Counted from the stretch's first letter, positions 36,715 to 45,464 are shown. The stretch is DNA of 64,000 nucleotides from Streptomyces uncialis (GCF_036250755.1 NZ_CP109583.1:1240001-1304000); one strand, 5' to 3'. Made by a program: numbers and translations. The notes: a model not told the origin generated them from the letters alone.

Positions 36715-36782
36715 CAGGCGGCCGGCGCCGCCACTGAGCACGGCATCACGCGGATGAGATCCGACCCCCGGCCACACGAGCC

Positions 36783-36810
36783 AGCCCCGGACTGTTGACG
36801 GTCCGGGGCT
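36783..36810 (+). terminator. Hairpin terminator after the HD gene
   Basis: AGCCCCGGAC pairs with GTCCGGGGCT around an 8-base loop, 69 bp after the HD gene stop. In 36811-37064 the minus strand shows only a frame-hopping remnant (HIVIDARARSGWTAPIGSTD), no intact gene. Confidence 0.55.
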
Positions 36811-37064
36811 CGCGAACTGTTCGGCAAGCGGCGGCTGAGGCAGACCGCTTACTGGAGCGGCACGCCGACCGGCAGCTGCCGGATGCGGCCCTGGTCCGTC
36901 GATCCGATCGGCGCGGTCCAGCCCGAGCGGGCGCGGGCGTCGATGACGATGTGCTGATGTCCGGGCGCTCCCGGCACGTTCGATGTCCGGCCCGCCGACG
37001 ACCACCACGATGACGACCTAGGAGCGCGAACTCACGTAGGCCGAGGACAGGAGTCGAGGACCTG

Positions 37065-37193
37065 ATGACGAGAGAGCGCCGCAGCGCTGCAGGCCCGTAT
37101 TCCGGGTACGACGGGCTGCCCGCCCTGCACGCGACGGAGGTGGAGCTGCCGCTGATCCACCCGTACGCCCCGGTATCCGCCAGCCAGCCGTAG
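37065..37193 (+). CDS. Small hypothetical protein, 42 aa
   Basis: Starts at ATG 37065 with GAGGA 4-5 bases upstream: MTRERRSAAGPYSGYDGLPA, then LHATEVELPLIHPYAPVSAS. Composition is natural and the ribosome site good. It could equally be the end of a degraded gene. A CRISPR-like repeat overlaps its stop codon. Confidence 0.35.
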   Translation: MTRERRSAAGPYSGYDGLPALHATEVELPLIHPYAPVSASQP

Positions 37194-37220
37194 CGCTACC
37201 CCCGCGCAGGCGGGAACGAC
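37193..37220. repeat. Isolated CRISPR-like repeat
   Basis: GCTACCCCCGCGCAGGCGGG followed by AACGAC, close to the units at 17137 and 37424. It starts on the last base of a small gene's stop codon. The spacing of 231 bp to the next unit is not a multiple of 60-61. Confidence 0.45.
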
Positions 37221-37423
37221 ACTTCTTGACCTGTGGGTTTGTTGCGTGATCATGGATTTTGCTTTACATGCTTCGAGGTGGCACCCCAGCCTGTTGGCAT
37301 GCGGGCTGGGGTTCACCGCAGCGTATTGCCCTCGCACTTGCACCTGGAGGGCCCCGGCAGCATTTACCCACGTATAGGCCACAGACCGTCCGCCGCTGCT
37401 CCAGGGCCTCCGACTCAGCCGTT

Positions 37424-37451
37424 GGACAACCCCCGCGTGGGCGGGGACGAC
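37424..37451. repeat. Isolated CRISPR-like repeat, best match to type I-E
   Basis: ACAACCCCCGCGTGGGCGGG followed by GACGAC. Its reverse complement begins GTCGTCCCCGCCCACGCGGG, the form of actinobacterial type I-E repeats. It is 55 bp upstream of the gene at 37506, with no neighbouring units at array spacing. Confidence 0.45.
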
Positions 37452-37505
37452 ACTACGTCAGACGAAGTCCGGCCAAGGTCCGGGAGGCTGGTCATCGCGG
37501 CTGAC

Positions 37506-37967
37506 ATGCAGCTCGTTTGGACCCTCAGCGGGCGGGGATGGGCCGACTGCACCATCTCCGATCATCAGGTGGAAGCCGAGGTCACGGCCTCATACATCTC
37601 CACAGCCCCCGAGGACCTACTGACGGCGGTGGCCCGCCTCGTCACCGGTGAAGCAGAGGCACGCGTGCAGTTCGAGGCGGAACCAACCGCGTTCCGCTGG
37701 ATCCTCTACCGCGAGGGCACCGACGTGTGGATTCGTGTCCTGGAGCTGGCCGACGGCAGCAAGCACGACAACGCTGGCACGGAAATCTGGTCAAGCCAAC
37801 AAAGCGTCGGCACCGTGGCTCGCGCTGTCGTCCGCTGCTTCGACGAGCTCGCGCGAAAATGCGGCGAGAGCGGATATCGCGGCAAGTGGGGCGAGCACTT
37901 TCCCCGCTCCGAACTCGAAGCCCTCAGAGAGGCCTGGCACAAGAGCCGCCGACTGGAGAACACCTGA
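37506..37967 (+). CDS. Hypothetical protein of a Streptomyces family
   Basis: A 153-aa soluble protein from ATG 37506 (MQLVWTLSGRGWADCTISDH, then SYISTAPEDLLTAVARLVTG, AFRWILYREGTDVWIRVLEL and AVVRCFDELARKCGESGYRG). The upstream open frame to 37233 includes a CRISPR-like repeat and is not coding. I recall similar uncharacterised Streptomyces proteins, some near toxin or immunity genes, but no function is established. 37968-38220 shows no gene. Confidence 0.55.
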   Translation: MQLVWTLSGRGWADCTISDHQVEAEVTASYISTAPEDLLTAVARLVTGEAEARVQFEAEPTAFRWILYREGTDVWIRVLELADGSKHDNAGTEIWSSQQSVGTVARAVVRCFDELARKCGESGYRGKWGEHFPRSELEALREAWHKSRRLENT

Positions 37968-38220
37968 GCCTCGCCGAACCTGGATGGTTTCGGCGCCGCC
38001 TGGCACAGGTTCACCGGAACATGTGCGCTTTACCGAAGGACACGTTGGAGGCGATTGCGACGATCCCGAAGCCAGCAACCGGAATGGGTTGGCAAAGGCA
38101 CGGACCCCTTGGACTGCTACTGACTCCACTCACGGCATAGGGGACGTTCGGGTGCATGTTGCCGCATGCGCCCACCAGGGCCGTGACCGATTCGACGGTC
38201 CCGGCCTGTGCAATTTCCCC

Positions 38221-38448
38221 TCAGCCGACGCGCGTGGAACCGCCCCCGGGGTGGGCGTCGCGGAGTTGGTGACGGGCGGCCAGGAGCGCGTCGTCGGCAT
38301 CGCGGGTGCCGGTGGACACACACAGGGTGTAGGCGACGTCGTCCAGCCGCCGCATCACGTCCGGAGTGCGGCATGCCACGGCGGTGCGGGACAGTTCCTC
38401 GTACTCGCGGACCAGTCCGGTGAGCGTCTCGCGGTGAGCCATCAGCAT
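38221..38448 (-). CDS. DUF5133 domain protein
   Basis: A 75-aa protein from ATG 38448, which has GGAGGAGG upstream. The family text is clear: LTGLVREYEELSRTAVA, then RRLDDVAYTLCVSTGTRDAD and ALLAARHQL. It is a paralogue of the shorter-matched protein at 6413. Function is unknown. It is the gene next to the small CRISPR array, 200 bp upstream of it. Confidence 0.85.
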   Translation of the reverse strand: MLMAHRETLTGLVREYEELSRTAVACRTPDVMRRLDDVAYTLCVSTGTRDADDALLAARHQLRDAHPGGGSTRVG

Positions 38449-38646
38449 GACGTCCTCCTCCGTACGCGACGACAGCATCCCGGCCATGCTGCCGCAGACA
38501 CCCCCGACAGCACCTCCAGCCACGCCGCACCGCCCCCGCAGGCGAGCGCAAGGGCGGGAGCCGAGGCCTGTGTCCGCCGCACCGCCCGGCGGCGGAGACC
38601 CAGCGGCGGCGGCGAGCCGAGCGGCCAGGGACTGCCAGGAGAGTGC

Positions 38647-38795
38647 TGAGAATCCCCGCACAGCGGGGCCGACGAGGCGAGCACCGGGTAGTTGGCGGCC
38701 GTCAGCGGACCATCTCCGCGTAGCGGGGCCGACCGCCTCCAGGCCCTCCACGATGCGGAGGCAGGGGGGACCATCTCCGCGTAGCGGGGCCGACC
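38647..38795. CRISPR. Small type I-E-like CRISPR array: 3 repeats, 2 spacers
   Basis: Three units of 28 bp start at 38647, 38707 and 38768, periods 60 and 61. The last two are identical over 28 bp (GGACCATCTCCGCGTAGCGG then GGCCGACC); the first keeps 21 of 28 positions and is the degenerate end. Spacers are 32 bp (38675-38706) and 33 bp (38735-38767), as in type I-E. No cas gene is in the window. The array ends 5 bp from the stop of the VOC gene. A repeat with the same core lies alone at 18121. Confidence 0.75.
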
Positions 38796-38799
38796 AACG

Positions 38800-39537
38800 T
38801 CAGCGAGGCGTGAGGAGGCAGAACTCGTTGCCTTCCGGGTCGGCCAGCACCGTCCAGGAGATTGCGGACTGATCGAGATCAGGGTTGGTGGCGCCCAGGG
38901 CGCGCAGTCGGGCCGCTTCCGCGGCCAGGTCGTCTCCCGGGTAGGGGCGGACGTCGAGGTGGACGCGGTTCCACACGCTCTTGGTGTCGGGGGTACGGAG
39001 GAACTCCAGGTAGGGTCCGACGCCTTCGGCGGAGCGCATGGTCGCCTGGTCGTCGGTGACCTTGTGCAGTCTCCAGTCCATCGCCTCGCCCCAGAAGCGG
39101 GCCATCCGTCGTGGGTCGGTGCAGTCGACCACCACCGCGGCGATTGGCCCGGTGTCCTGGTAGATCGGACGGGGCTCCAGGACGCAGAACTCGTTGCCCT
39201 CCGGGTCGGCCATGACCGCCCAGGGGACGTCGCCCTGTCCAACGTCGGCGAGTGTCGCGCCGAGATCCTGCAAGCGCGCGACCAGCTGCGCTTGATGGGC
39301 GGTCGAGGTGCTGGCCAGATCAAGGTGCACCCGGTTCTTCACTGTTTTGAGTTCCGGGCGGGCGATGATGTCGATGCAGACGGCCGCGGGGTCGGGGTAG
39401 GTGAAGCCCACGGGTTCGAGGTTGGTCACGCCGGGTCCCTCGCTGTCGGCACCCCAACCGAGTGCCTCCGCCCAGAACCGGCCGAGCGCGGAGTCGCCCT
39501 GGGCCTTCATGTTGACCTGCACGAGTCGAGTTGCCAT
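38800..39537 (-). CDS. VOC (glyoxalase/bleomycin-resistance) protein, two domains
   Basis: A 245-aa protein from ATG 39537 built of two glyoxalase-like halves. Each has a FWAEALGW or FWGEAMDW start, a NRVHLDL or NRVHLDV metal-ligand strand, and the PEGNEFC ending (VMADPEGNEFCVLEPR and VLADPEGNEFCLLTPR). The architecture matches the Streptomyces VOC proteins annotated as glyoxalase-like. Substrate unknown; roles range from antibiotic binding to isomerase activity. Its stop abuts the CRISPR array. Confidence 0.88.
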   Translation of the reverse strand: MATRLVQVNMKAQGDSALGRFWAEALGWGADSEGPGVTNLEPVGFTYPDPAAVCIDIIARPELKTVKNRVHLDLASTSTAHQAQLVARLQDLGATLADVGQGDVPWAVMADPEGNEFCVLEPRPIYQDTGPIAAVVVDCTDPRRMARFWGEAMDWRLHKVTDDQATMRSAEGVGPYLEFLRTPDTKSVWNRVHLDVRPYPGDDLAAEAARLRALGATNPDLDQSAISWTVLADPEGNEFCLLTPR

Positions 39538-39750
39538 GCCGCAGATCCTGGAGACCCCGCCAGCCCGGACCGCCGCGAGCAGACATGTGCTCGACCAGGT
39601 GCTGACTGTGGTCGCGCTTGCCGAGACTTGCAAGCGGGACGAGTCCTCGTGAACGCAGCCAAGCCCCCACGCCGACGCCACTGACCCGTCGAATGCTGCT
39701 CAAGCCTGCGCCGACCGACGCGGATTGATCCTGCACACCATGTGGAGCGG

Positions 39751-39789
39751 GGCCGGGTGCCCCGGCTCGTTGCGGTCGGCACCCGGGCC
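39751..39789 (-). terminator. Hairpin terminator of the NTF2-like gene
   Basis: GGCCGGGTGCC pairs with GGCACCCGGGCC across a 16-base loop, immediately downstream of the NTF2-like stop on the minus strand. Between this and the VOC start at 39537 there is no convincing gene. Confidence 0.55.
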
Positions 39790-39797
39790 CGGTCGGC

Positions 39798-40184
39798 TCA
39801 GCCGAAGACGAGGCGGAAGATCTGGTTGTAGATGAAGAAGCCGCCGGGCTGCCCGGGGATCGGGGCCAGGTTGAACGTCTCGGTGAAGAGCATGGGTTTG
39901 TCGAAGGCGTTGTCGATGGCGAGGCTGCCGGTCACGGCGACCAGGACACCGTTGCCCGGTGCCGGCTGCGAGTCCTGCGAGGCGATCTGGTGCTTGACGA
40001 CCTTCAGTTCAGGCTTCTTGAGCTGCTCGACGATGCTGCTCGCCCCCTGAAGCTGGCTGCCTTCCCAGGTGAGCATCGACTCCGGCCGGTAGAGACTCGC
40101 GAGGCCGTCCCTCGCTTCGTAGTTGTCGAAGGTTGTGTAGTAGTGACCAGCGAACGCGCTGGCGATGCTGTTGAAGTCTGACAT
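39798..40184 (-). CDS. NTF2-like protein with strong likeness to eukaryotic Ntf2
   Basis: A 128-aa protein, the length of eukaryotic nuclear transport factor 2, collinear with it from end to end: FAGHYYTTFDNYEARDGLAS, then LYRPESMLTWEGSQLQGASS, IVEQL, VKHQIASQDSQPAPG, VLVAVTGSLAID and the terminal FFIYNQIFRL. Bacterial NTF2-fold proteins (SnoaL, ketosteroid isomerase) share the fold but not this text. I infer a eukaryote-derived or otherwise ancient homologue. Bacteria have no Ran or FxFG nucleoporins, so its role must differ. It has its own terminator and stands alone. Confidence 0.8.
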   Translation of the reverse strand: MSDFNSIASAFAGHYYTTFDNYEARDGLASLYRPESMLTWEGSQLQGASSIVEQLKKPELKVVKHQIASQDSQPAPGNGVLVAVTGSLAIDNAFDKPMLFTETFNLAPIPGQPGGFFIYNQIFRLVFG

Positions 40185-40499
40185 GATCGGAAAGTATCAG
40201 GGTGATCACTCTACGTGCCCTCGTTTCACGCAATCTCGGCCAGTCCCGCCCTCCCCAGCCCGCGTCGCCGTAGGCCATCGCGGCAACAGCCGCGGGCCTC
40301 CCCCACCACCCGGTCAAGATCAAGTGACAGAAACCCCGATGGTCGTCAAGATCACTTGTCGACCGGTCGACCGGTCGAGCTCAGAGGACAACTCTGCGTC
40401 AGCGCGACAACCGGAGAGGCACCCCGGCCCCGGTCGCTCCCAACTGCCAGGTTCCGGGAAGCGCTTTGAGCAGGCAAAACAGGGGGGACCTCTCAGCTC

Positions 40500-40836
40500 A
40501 CCCTGGGAGGAACGGATTACCGCGTCCGGGTCTGCCCCCGCCAGGAGCCCGGCGAACGGCACCTCGTCGTCGCGGACCGGGGCGCCGGTCGCGGCGAGCG
40601 CGGCCAGGAGCTCGGCGCGCGCCGTGACGGTCTCCGGCAGGCGGGCGACCGCGGCCTCGCGGGCGGTCGGGTCGGCGTTGTGGCCGGAGCGGTCGGCGAG
40701 GGCTTGGGCCAGCCAGCCGTCGACCGCCGTGGCGTGGTGGTCGCCGCGCTGGAGCAGGACGTCGCGGGCGGCCTCCGCCCCGGTGAGCGGCGCCGGGTGC
40801 TGCCGGGCAGCGCCCAGGGCCGCAGGCAGGCGGGCG
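40500..40836 (-). pseudogene. N-terminally truncated hypothetical protein
   Basis: The minus strand carries natural protein text without a start: RLPAALGAARQHPAPLTGAE, then RDVLLQRGDHHATAVDGWLA, LPETVTARAELLAALAATGA and VPFAGLLAGADPDAVIRSSQ. A TGA lies just before the first residues. It is the remaining part of an unrecognised protein. The gap 40185-40499 holds no gene; GTCGACCGGTCGACCGGTCG-type palindromes occur near 40358. Confidence 0.35.
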
Positions 40837-40921
40837 GTTCACCGGCCACCGGGTCGCTGGGCCGTCCGGTGGCCGGGAACGTGGGGCTCGCCCGCCGCCT
40901 CCCGTGGCCCGGATGAAGGGC

Positions 40922-41800
40922 TCAGCGGAGCAGCAGGTCGCGGATCGCTTCGGTGATCTCGTCGGGCGCTTCCTCGGCCATGAAGTGTCCCGCGCCGGTC
41001 AGTCGGTGGTCGAGGTCCGGCGCCCACGCGCGCCAGACCGTGGCGGCGTCGTAGCCCAGTCGCGCGCCCCAGTCCTGCTGGACGACCGTCACCGGCATGG
41101 CCAGCTGGGAACCTGCGTCCTGGTCCGCCTGGTCGTGTGTGACGTCGATGCCCGCCGAGGCCCGGTAGTCCGCGACGATCGACGGCACGGCCTCGGCGCT
41201 CGCCCGCAGGTACGTGGACCTGACCGGTTCCGGCATGGCGGCCGGGTCCCTGGCCCAGGCGTCGAGGAAGGAGCCGAAGAAGGCGTCGGCACTGTTGGCG
41301 ATCATCGTCTCCGGCAGGCCCGGTGGCTGCGCCATGAGGAACAGGTGGTACCCGACCGCCGCCGGGACACCGTGCAGGACGTTCCACATGTCCAGGGTCG
41401 GCACGACGTCGAGGATGCCCAGGTGCGAGAGGACCTCGGGATGGTCCAGTCCCGCCCGGAAGGCGACCAGAGCGCCTCGGTCGTGGCCGACCAGGGCGAA
41501 GCGCTCATGGCCGAGCGCCGCCGCCAGGGCGACGACATCGGCGGCCATGGTGCGCTTGGAGTACACCTCAGGGCCGGTGCTCACCGGCTTGTCGCTGGCG
41601 CCGTAGCCGCGCAGGTCGGGACAGATCACCGTGTGCTCGCCGGCGAGCCGCTCGGCGACGTGCCGCCACATCAGGTGGGTCTGGGGGAAGCCGTGCAGCA
41701 GCACGACCGGGCTGCCATGGCCGCCGACGGCTGCGGCCAGCTCCACTCCGTCGGCGCCAGGCAGACGGACGTGGTCGAAACCGGGGATGGTGAGAGTCAT
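40922..41800 (-). CDS. Alpha/beta hydrolase, haloacetate-dehalogenase-like
   Basis: A 292-aa alpha/beta-hydrolase of the fluoroacetate dehalogenase/epoxide hydrolase group. Oxyanion-hole motif HGFPQ, PDLRGYGASDKP, nucleophile Asp107 in VGHDRGAL, then LDHPEVLSHLGILDVVPT as in DehH-type haloacetate dehalogenases, and catalytic His272 in GAGHFMAEEAPDE. Asp rather than Ser in the nucleophile elbow separates it from esterases. The BTAD regulator is divergently transcribed 137 bp away and probably controls it. The actual halogenated or epoxide substrate is not known. Confidence 0.82.
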   Translation of the reverse strand: MTLTIPGFDHVRLPGADGVELAAAVGGHGSPVVLLHGFPQTHLMWRHVAERLAGEHTVICPDLRGYGASDKPVSTGPEVYSKRTMAADVVALAAALGHERFALVGHDRGALVAFRAGLDHPEVLSHLGILDVVPTLDMWNVLHGVPAAVGYHLFLMAQPPGLPETMIANSADAFFGSFLDAWARDPAAMPEPVRSTYLRASAEAVPSIVADYRASAGIDVTHDQADQDAGSQLAMPVTVVQQDWGARLGYDAATVWRAWAPDLDHRLTGAGHFMAEEAPDEITEAIRDLLLR

Positions 41801-41937
41801 GAAAGGCCCCTTCCTGGGGTCGGTGGACCGGCGAACGCGTTGGTCCGGGGGGTGACGGAATCAGCGTGGGTGACGGCGATCAGCAGCCGATCAGTACGCT
41901 GCGACGCCGCCGACCCGCGGCCCGCAAGATGGAGAGC

Positions 41938-43875
41938 ATGCGAATCGACGTACTCGGTGCCGTGCGTGCCCTCCACGACGACGGCACCCCGGTCGACCTG
42001 GGCGGACCCCGCCACCGCGAGGTACTCGCCCGGCTTGTCGCCGCCGGGGGACGGATGGTCGCCACCGACACCCTCGTGAACGACCTGTGGACCGAGCCCC
42101 CGGTGCGGGCCGTGGGTGCGCTGCGTACGTTCGTCGCCGCGCTGCGCCGTGCCATCGAACCCGGCCGGCCGCCCCGCACCCCGCCGCGCGTGCTCGTCAC
42201 GGAAGGCTCCGGCTACGCGCTGCGCCTGCCGCGCGACAGCGTGGACGTCCACCGGTTCGAGGACGCCCTGGTCCGCGCCCGGCGTACCCCCGCCGGGCTG
42301 ACCGGCCTGGACGCGGCCCTCGCGGCCTGGCGCGGCCTTGCCTACGCCGACGTGACCGGTTCCGTGTGGGCTCAGCGCGAGCGAACCCGGCTGGAGGAGC
42401 TGAGGCTGGAGGGGGTGGAACTGCGGGCCCGCCTCCTCCTCGACTCCGGTTCAGGAGCCGAATTGGTCGCCGAACTGGGGGCCCACGTCACCGAGCACCC
42501 CTGGCGTGAGCCGGCCTGGGGGCTGCTGGCCCGCGCACTGCACCGGGCAGGCCGTCAGGCAGACGCACTGGCCACCCTGCGCCGCGCCCGCGAAATGCTC
42601 GCGGACCAACTCGGGCTCGATCCCGGTGCCGACCTCCAGCGTTTGGAGACCGACATTCTCCGCGGAGCTGCGACCCTCCAGCCTTCACACACTGTGTGGA
42701 CCGCAGGCGTACGACTCGGCCCGCGTACCACCGTCGAACTGGCCCGGACCCTGGCCCTGGCGGGTGGTGACGCCCTCGTCCACTCGCGGCGCGACCGCCT
42801 GGCCGCCGTCCAGGCGGCGGAGCGCACCGGAGACACCGCTCTGACCGCCCGCGTCATCGGCGCCTACGACGTGCCCGCCCTCTGGAGCCGGGCCGACGAC
42901 CCCGAGCAGTCCCGCGCCGTCGTCACGGCGGCCGAGCGTACGCTCACCGCGCTCGGCACCGACGGCCCCGCCGGACTCCGCGCCCGCCTGCTGGCCACCG
43001 TCGCGGTCGAGAGCCGCAGCGCCGATCTGCCCGCCACCGAACGCGGACGTGCCGGGCAGGCGGCGCGCGAGGCCGAGGCGCTGGCCCGGGAACTGGGCGA
43101 TCCCGCCCTGCTGGTGTTCGCCCTCAACGGCGTGTTCCTCCAGTCCTTCACCCGGCCCGGCCTCGCGACGGCACGGGACCTGATCGGCACCGAGATCCTC
43201 GACCTGGCCACCCGGCACGAGCTGCCGGCCTTCGTCGTGCTCGGCCGCCTCATCCGCATGCAGTCCGCCTCCGCTCTCGGCGACCTCGACACCGCTTCCG
43301 CACACGCCGAGGCCGCCGAGCACCTCGCCGTCAGCACCGAGGCCTCTCTCGTCCCCGTACTCACCAGCTGGTTCCGGGCCCGGGTCACGGCCGCCCGCAG
43401 CACCGAACCGGGCGGGCCGACCGCCGCCACAGCCGCGGCGCGGTACCGCGCCGCCGAACACGCCCTCGCCGAGACAGCGGGCATGCCGGGGCTGCACCGC
43501 GGCCTGTTCGCCCTCGCCCTCCTGGGCCTACGCCTCCTGCACGACCGTCCCGCGCCCACCGATCCCGCCCTCGACTGGGGCCCGTACCACCCCTGGACGC
43601 TCCCCTTGGTGCTGCTCGCCCGCAACCAGGACGAGGAGGCCCGTGCCGCCCTGGCCATGACGCCAGAGCCACCCCTTGATCACATGCAGGAGGCACTCTG
43701 GTGCCTGACCGCCCTCGCCGCGGCCCGCCTCGGCGAGCGGCCGGTCGCCGACCGCGCGGCAACAGCCCTGCGCGCCACCCGCACCGAAGACGCGGGCGGC
43801 GCGAGCGGCATGCTGACTCTGGGGCCGGTGGCACGGTACCTGGCAGAGGCGGAGGCTTGCACCGACAAGAAATGA
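41938..43875 (+). CDS. BTAD/AfsR-SARP-type transcriptional regulator
   Basis: A 645-aa regulator starting MRIDVLGAVRALHDDGTPVD. The N-terminal OmpR-like winged HTH (HREVLARLVAAGGRMVATDT, LVNDLWTEPP) is followed by a bacterial transcriptional activation domain (ALARALHRAGRQADALATLR to LGLDPGADLQRLE), then a helical, TPR-like C-terminal half without P-loop NTPase motifs. ATG 41938 has GGAG close by; ATG 41929 is an alternative. Divergence from the dehalogenase-like gene suggests a local target. Confidence 0.82.
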   Translation: MRIDVLGAVRALHDDGTPVDLGGPRHREVLARLVAAGGRMVATDTLVNDLWTEPPVRAVGALRTFVAALRRAIEPGRPPRTPPRVLVTEGSGYALRLPRDSVDVHRFEDALVRARRTPAGLTGLDAALAAWRGLAYADVTGSVWAQRERTRLEELRLEGVELRARLLLDSGSGAELVAELGAHVTEHPWREPAWGLLARALHRAGRQADALATLRRAREMLADQLGLDPGADLQRLETDILRGAATLQPSHTVWTAGVRLGPRTTVELARTLALAGGDALVHSRRDRLAAVQAAERTGDTALTARVIGAYDVPALWSRADDPEQSRAVVTAAERTLTALGTDGPAGLRARLLATVAVESRSADLPATERGRAGQAAREAEALARELGDPALLVFALNGVFLQSFTRPGLATARDLIGTEILDLATRHELPAFVVLGRLIRMQSASALGDLDTASAHAEAAEHLAVSTEASLVPVLTSWFRARVTAARSTEPGGPTAATAAARYRAAEHALAETAGMPGLHRGLFALALLGLRLLHDRPAPTDPALDWGPYHPWTLPLVLLARNQDEEARAALAMTPEPPLDHMQEALWCLTALAAARLGERPVADRAATALRATRTEDAGGASGMLTLGPVARYLAEAEACTDKK

Positions 43876-43984
43876 CCCACGCCGTCCGCGGAACCCGCCC
43901 CCAATGCCCGCCCCATGCGGACCGCGACGGTGATCGCTCGGGTGCTCGGCACTCACCGGGCAGCGATTCGGCGCGGCGCTCTAC

Positions 43985-44125
43985 GCGCGGGCTCAACCGG
44001 GCACGGGAGCTGGGCGCCGAGATCATCGAGACCGTCGTCCTGTCCTCCCACGAGGACGGCCTGCGGTTCGCATGCGAGCACGGACTCCTCAAGACGGAGC
44101 GGTACCTCCTCCCCGGCGACACCGT
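43985..44125 (+). pseudogene. Fragment of a GNAT acetyltransferase
   Basis: About 45 residues, RARELGAEIIETVVLSSHED then GLRFACEHGLLKTERYLLPG and DTV, match the end of an acetyltransferase of the N-acyltransferase/mycothiol-synthase-like type. Upstream is unrelated sequence running back into the BTAD gene's 3' flank, and there is no start. A Tn3 transposase fragment follows, so transposition probably cut it. Confidence 0.4.
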
Positions 44126-44199
44126 CGCGTCCGTCATCCCGGCCGCCACCAGGAACACCGCGACCTCAGAAGCCAGGTACGCGGTGTCGAGGGCAGCTC

Positions 44200-44550
44200 A
44201 CCGTGCAGGAATCCCGCCCCAAGCTCGCCCGCGACGTGTGCCACGGCAAACGCGGCACCATCCACCAGGCGTACCGCGACGGGATGGCGGACCAGCTCGG
44301 CGCGCTCGGCCTGGTCCTCAACGCCATCGTGCTCTGGACCACCCGCTACGTCGACGCCGCCGTCGTCCAGCTCCGCGCCGAGGGCCACGAGCTGCGGGAC
44401 GAGGACATCGCCCCGGCTCTCCCCGCTCAAGCACCGCAACCTGAACCTGCTCGGCCGCTACAGCTTCACCGTCGGTGTCCCGGCCGTCGGTGTCCTCCGC
44501 CCGCTGCGCGACCCGGACGCGACCGAGCTGGATGAAGGACGAGACCGGCG
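44200..44550 (+). pseudogene. tnpA: Tn3-family transposase, C-terminal wreck
   Basis: The text LTVQESRPKLARDVCHGKRG, then IHQAYRDGMADQLGALGLVL and WTTRYVDAAVVQLRAEGHEL is the conserved C-terminal end of Tn3-family transposases (LARRVFHG, YREGMEDQLGALGLVLN, WNTRYMD). The frame breaks near 44415 and continues one frame over as RLSPLKHRNLNLLGRYSFTV with PLRDPD. The catalytic DDE core is mostly gone. No terminal inverted repeat was identified. Confidence 0.6.
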
Positions 44551-44603
44551 CGAAATGAATCCGGCGCGCCGTTGCCTGTGGCGGGACAGGCTCGCCCGGT
44601 CGG

Positions 44604-45362
44604 TCAGAGGAGGGCGCCGCCGGAGACCTCGATGCGCTGGGCGGTCATCCAGCGCAGGCCCTCGGACGCCAGCATGGCGACGGCGTCGCCGATCTCCCCG
44701 GGTTCGCCGACGCGGCCGAGCGCGGTCTGCCCGGCCAGACCCTGGCGCACACCGGCGTCATCCCGCATGGCACCGCCGTTGAAGTCGGTGGCGGTCGGCC
44801 CCGGGGCAATGGAGTTGACCCGGATACCTCGGGGGCCGAGTTCTGCGGCCAGAGTGCGGCTCAGAGCCTCGACGGCGGCCTTCGAGGCGGAGTAGACCGA
44901 GGTCGCGGGACTGGTGTGGCGAGTCAATGACGAGGAAACGTTGATGACCCGGGCGCCCGGCGCCAGCATCGGCACAAGCGACTGGATGAGGAAGAACGTG
45001 CCCCGCACGTTCGTTCCGAACACCGTGTCGAAGTCGTCGGCCGTGACAGCTTCCAGCGGACCGAAGACACCAACCCCCGCGTTGTTGACCACGATATCGA
45101 GCCGCGAAGCCCCCCAGCGCCCCAGCAGTGCGCTCACCTCGGAAGTGAAGGCCTCGAAGGAGGAGATGTCGCTGATATCGAGACGCACGACAGCGGCCGT
45201 CCCACCCGCAGCGTGCACGTGCTGCGCCGTCTCCTCGGCCCCGGCCACATCACCGCGATGAGTGACCACGACCCGCACCCCGCGCGCCGCCAGCGCGATA
45301 GCCGTACTCCGGCCCAGACCACGGTTCGCACCGGTCACCAAAGCGATCCTGTCGGCTGTCAT
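44604..45362 (-). CDS. SDR-family oxidoreductase
   Basis: A 252-aa short-chain dehydrogenase/reductase from ATG 45362, with GGGAG upstream. Cofactor site TGANRGLGRSTAIALAARGV, NNAGVGVFGPLE, catalytic NVSSSLTRH with YSASKAAVEALSRTL, and the PGPTATDF loop are all intact. It is divergent from the TetR gene across a 147-bp region carrying two palindromes, so repression by TetR is likely. The substrate is unknown. Confidence 0.9.
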   Translation of the reverse strand: MTADRIALVTGANRGLGRSTAIALAARGVRVVVTHRGDVAGAEETAQHVHAAGGTAAVVRLDISDISSFEAFTSEVSALLGRWGASRLDIVVNNAGVGVFGPLEAVTADDFDTVFGTNVRGTFFLIQSLVPMLAPGARVINVSSSLTRHTSPATSVYSASKAAVEALSRTLAAELGPRGIRVNSIAPGPTATDFNGGAMRDDAGVRQGLAGQTALGRVGEPGEIGDAVAMLASEGLRWMTAQRIEVSGGALL

Positions 45363-45416
45363 CAGCTGCTCCCTCATCACACGGCACCAGAGAGACATCG
45401 GGCACCGCCATCAGAT

Positions 45417-45434
45417 GCGAGTCACTCGACTCGC
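45417..45434. promoter_or_regulatory. Operator-like palindrome 1
   Basis: GCGAGTCACTCGACTCGC is an inverted repeat (GCGAGTC / GACTCGC). It shares the GCGAGTC half-site with palindrome 2, 30 bp away, in the region between the divergent SDR and TetR genes. It probably overlaps the SDR promoter. Confidence 0.55.
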
Positions 45435-45464
45435 CTTTTCATTGCAGCGTAGGCACGCCAAAAG

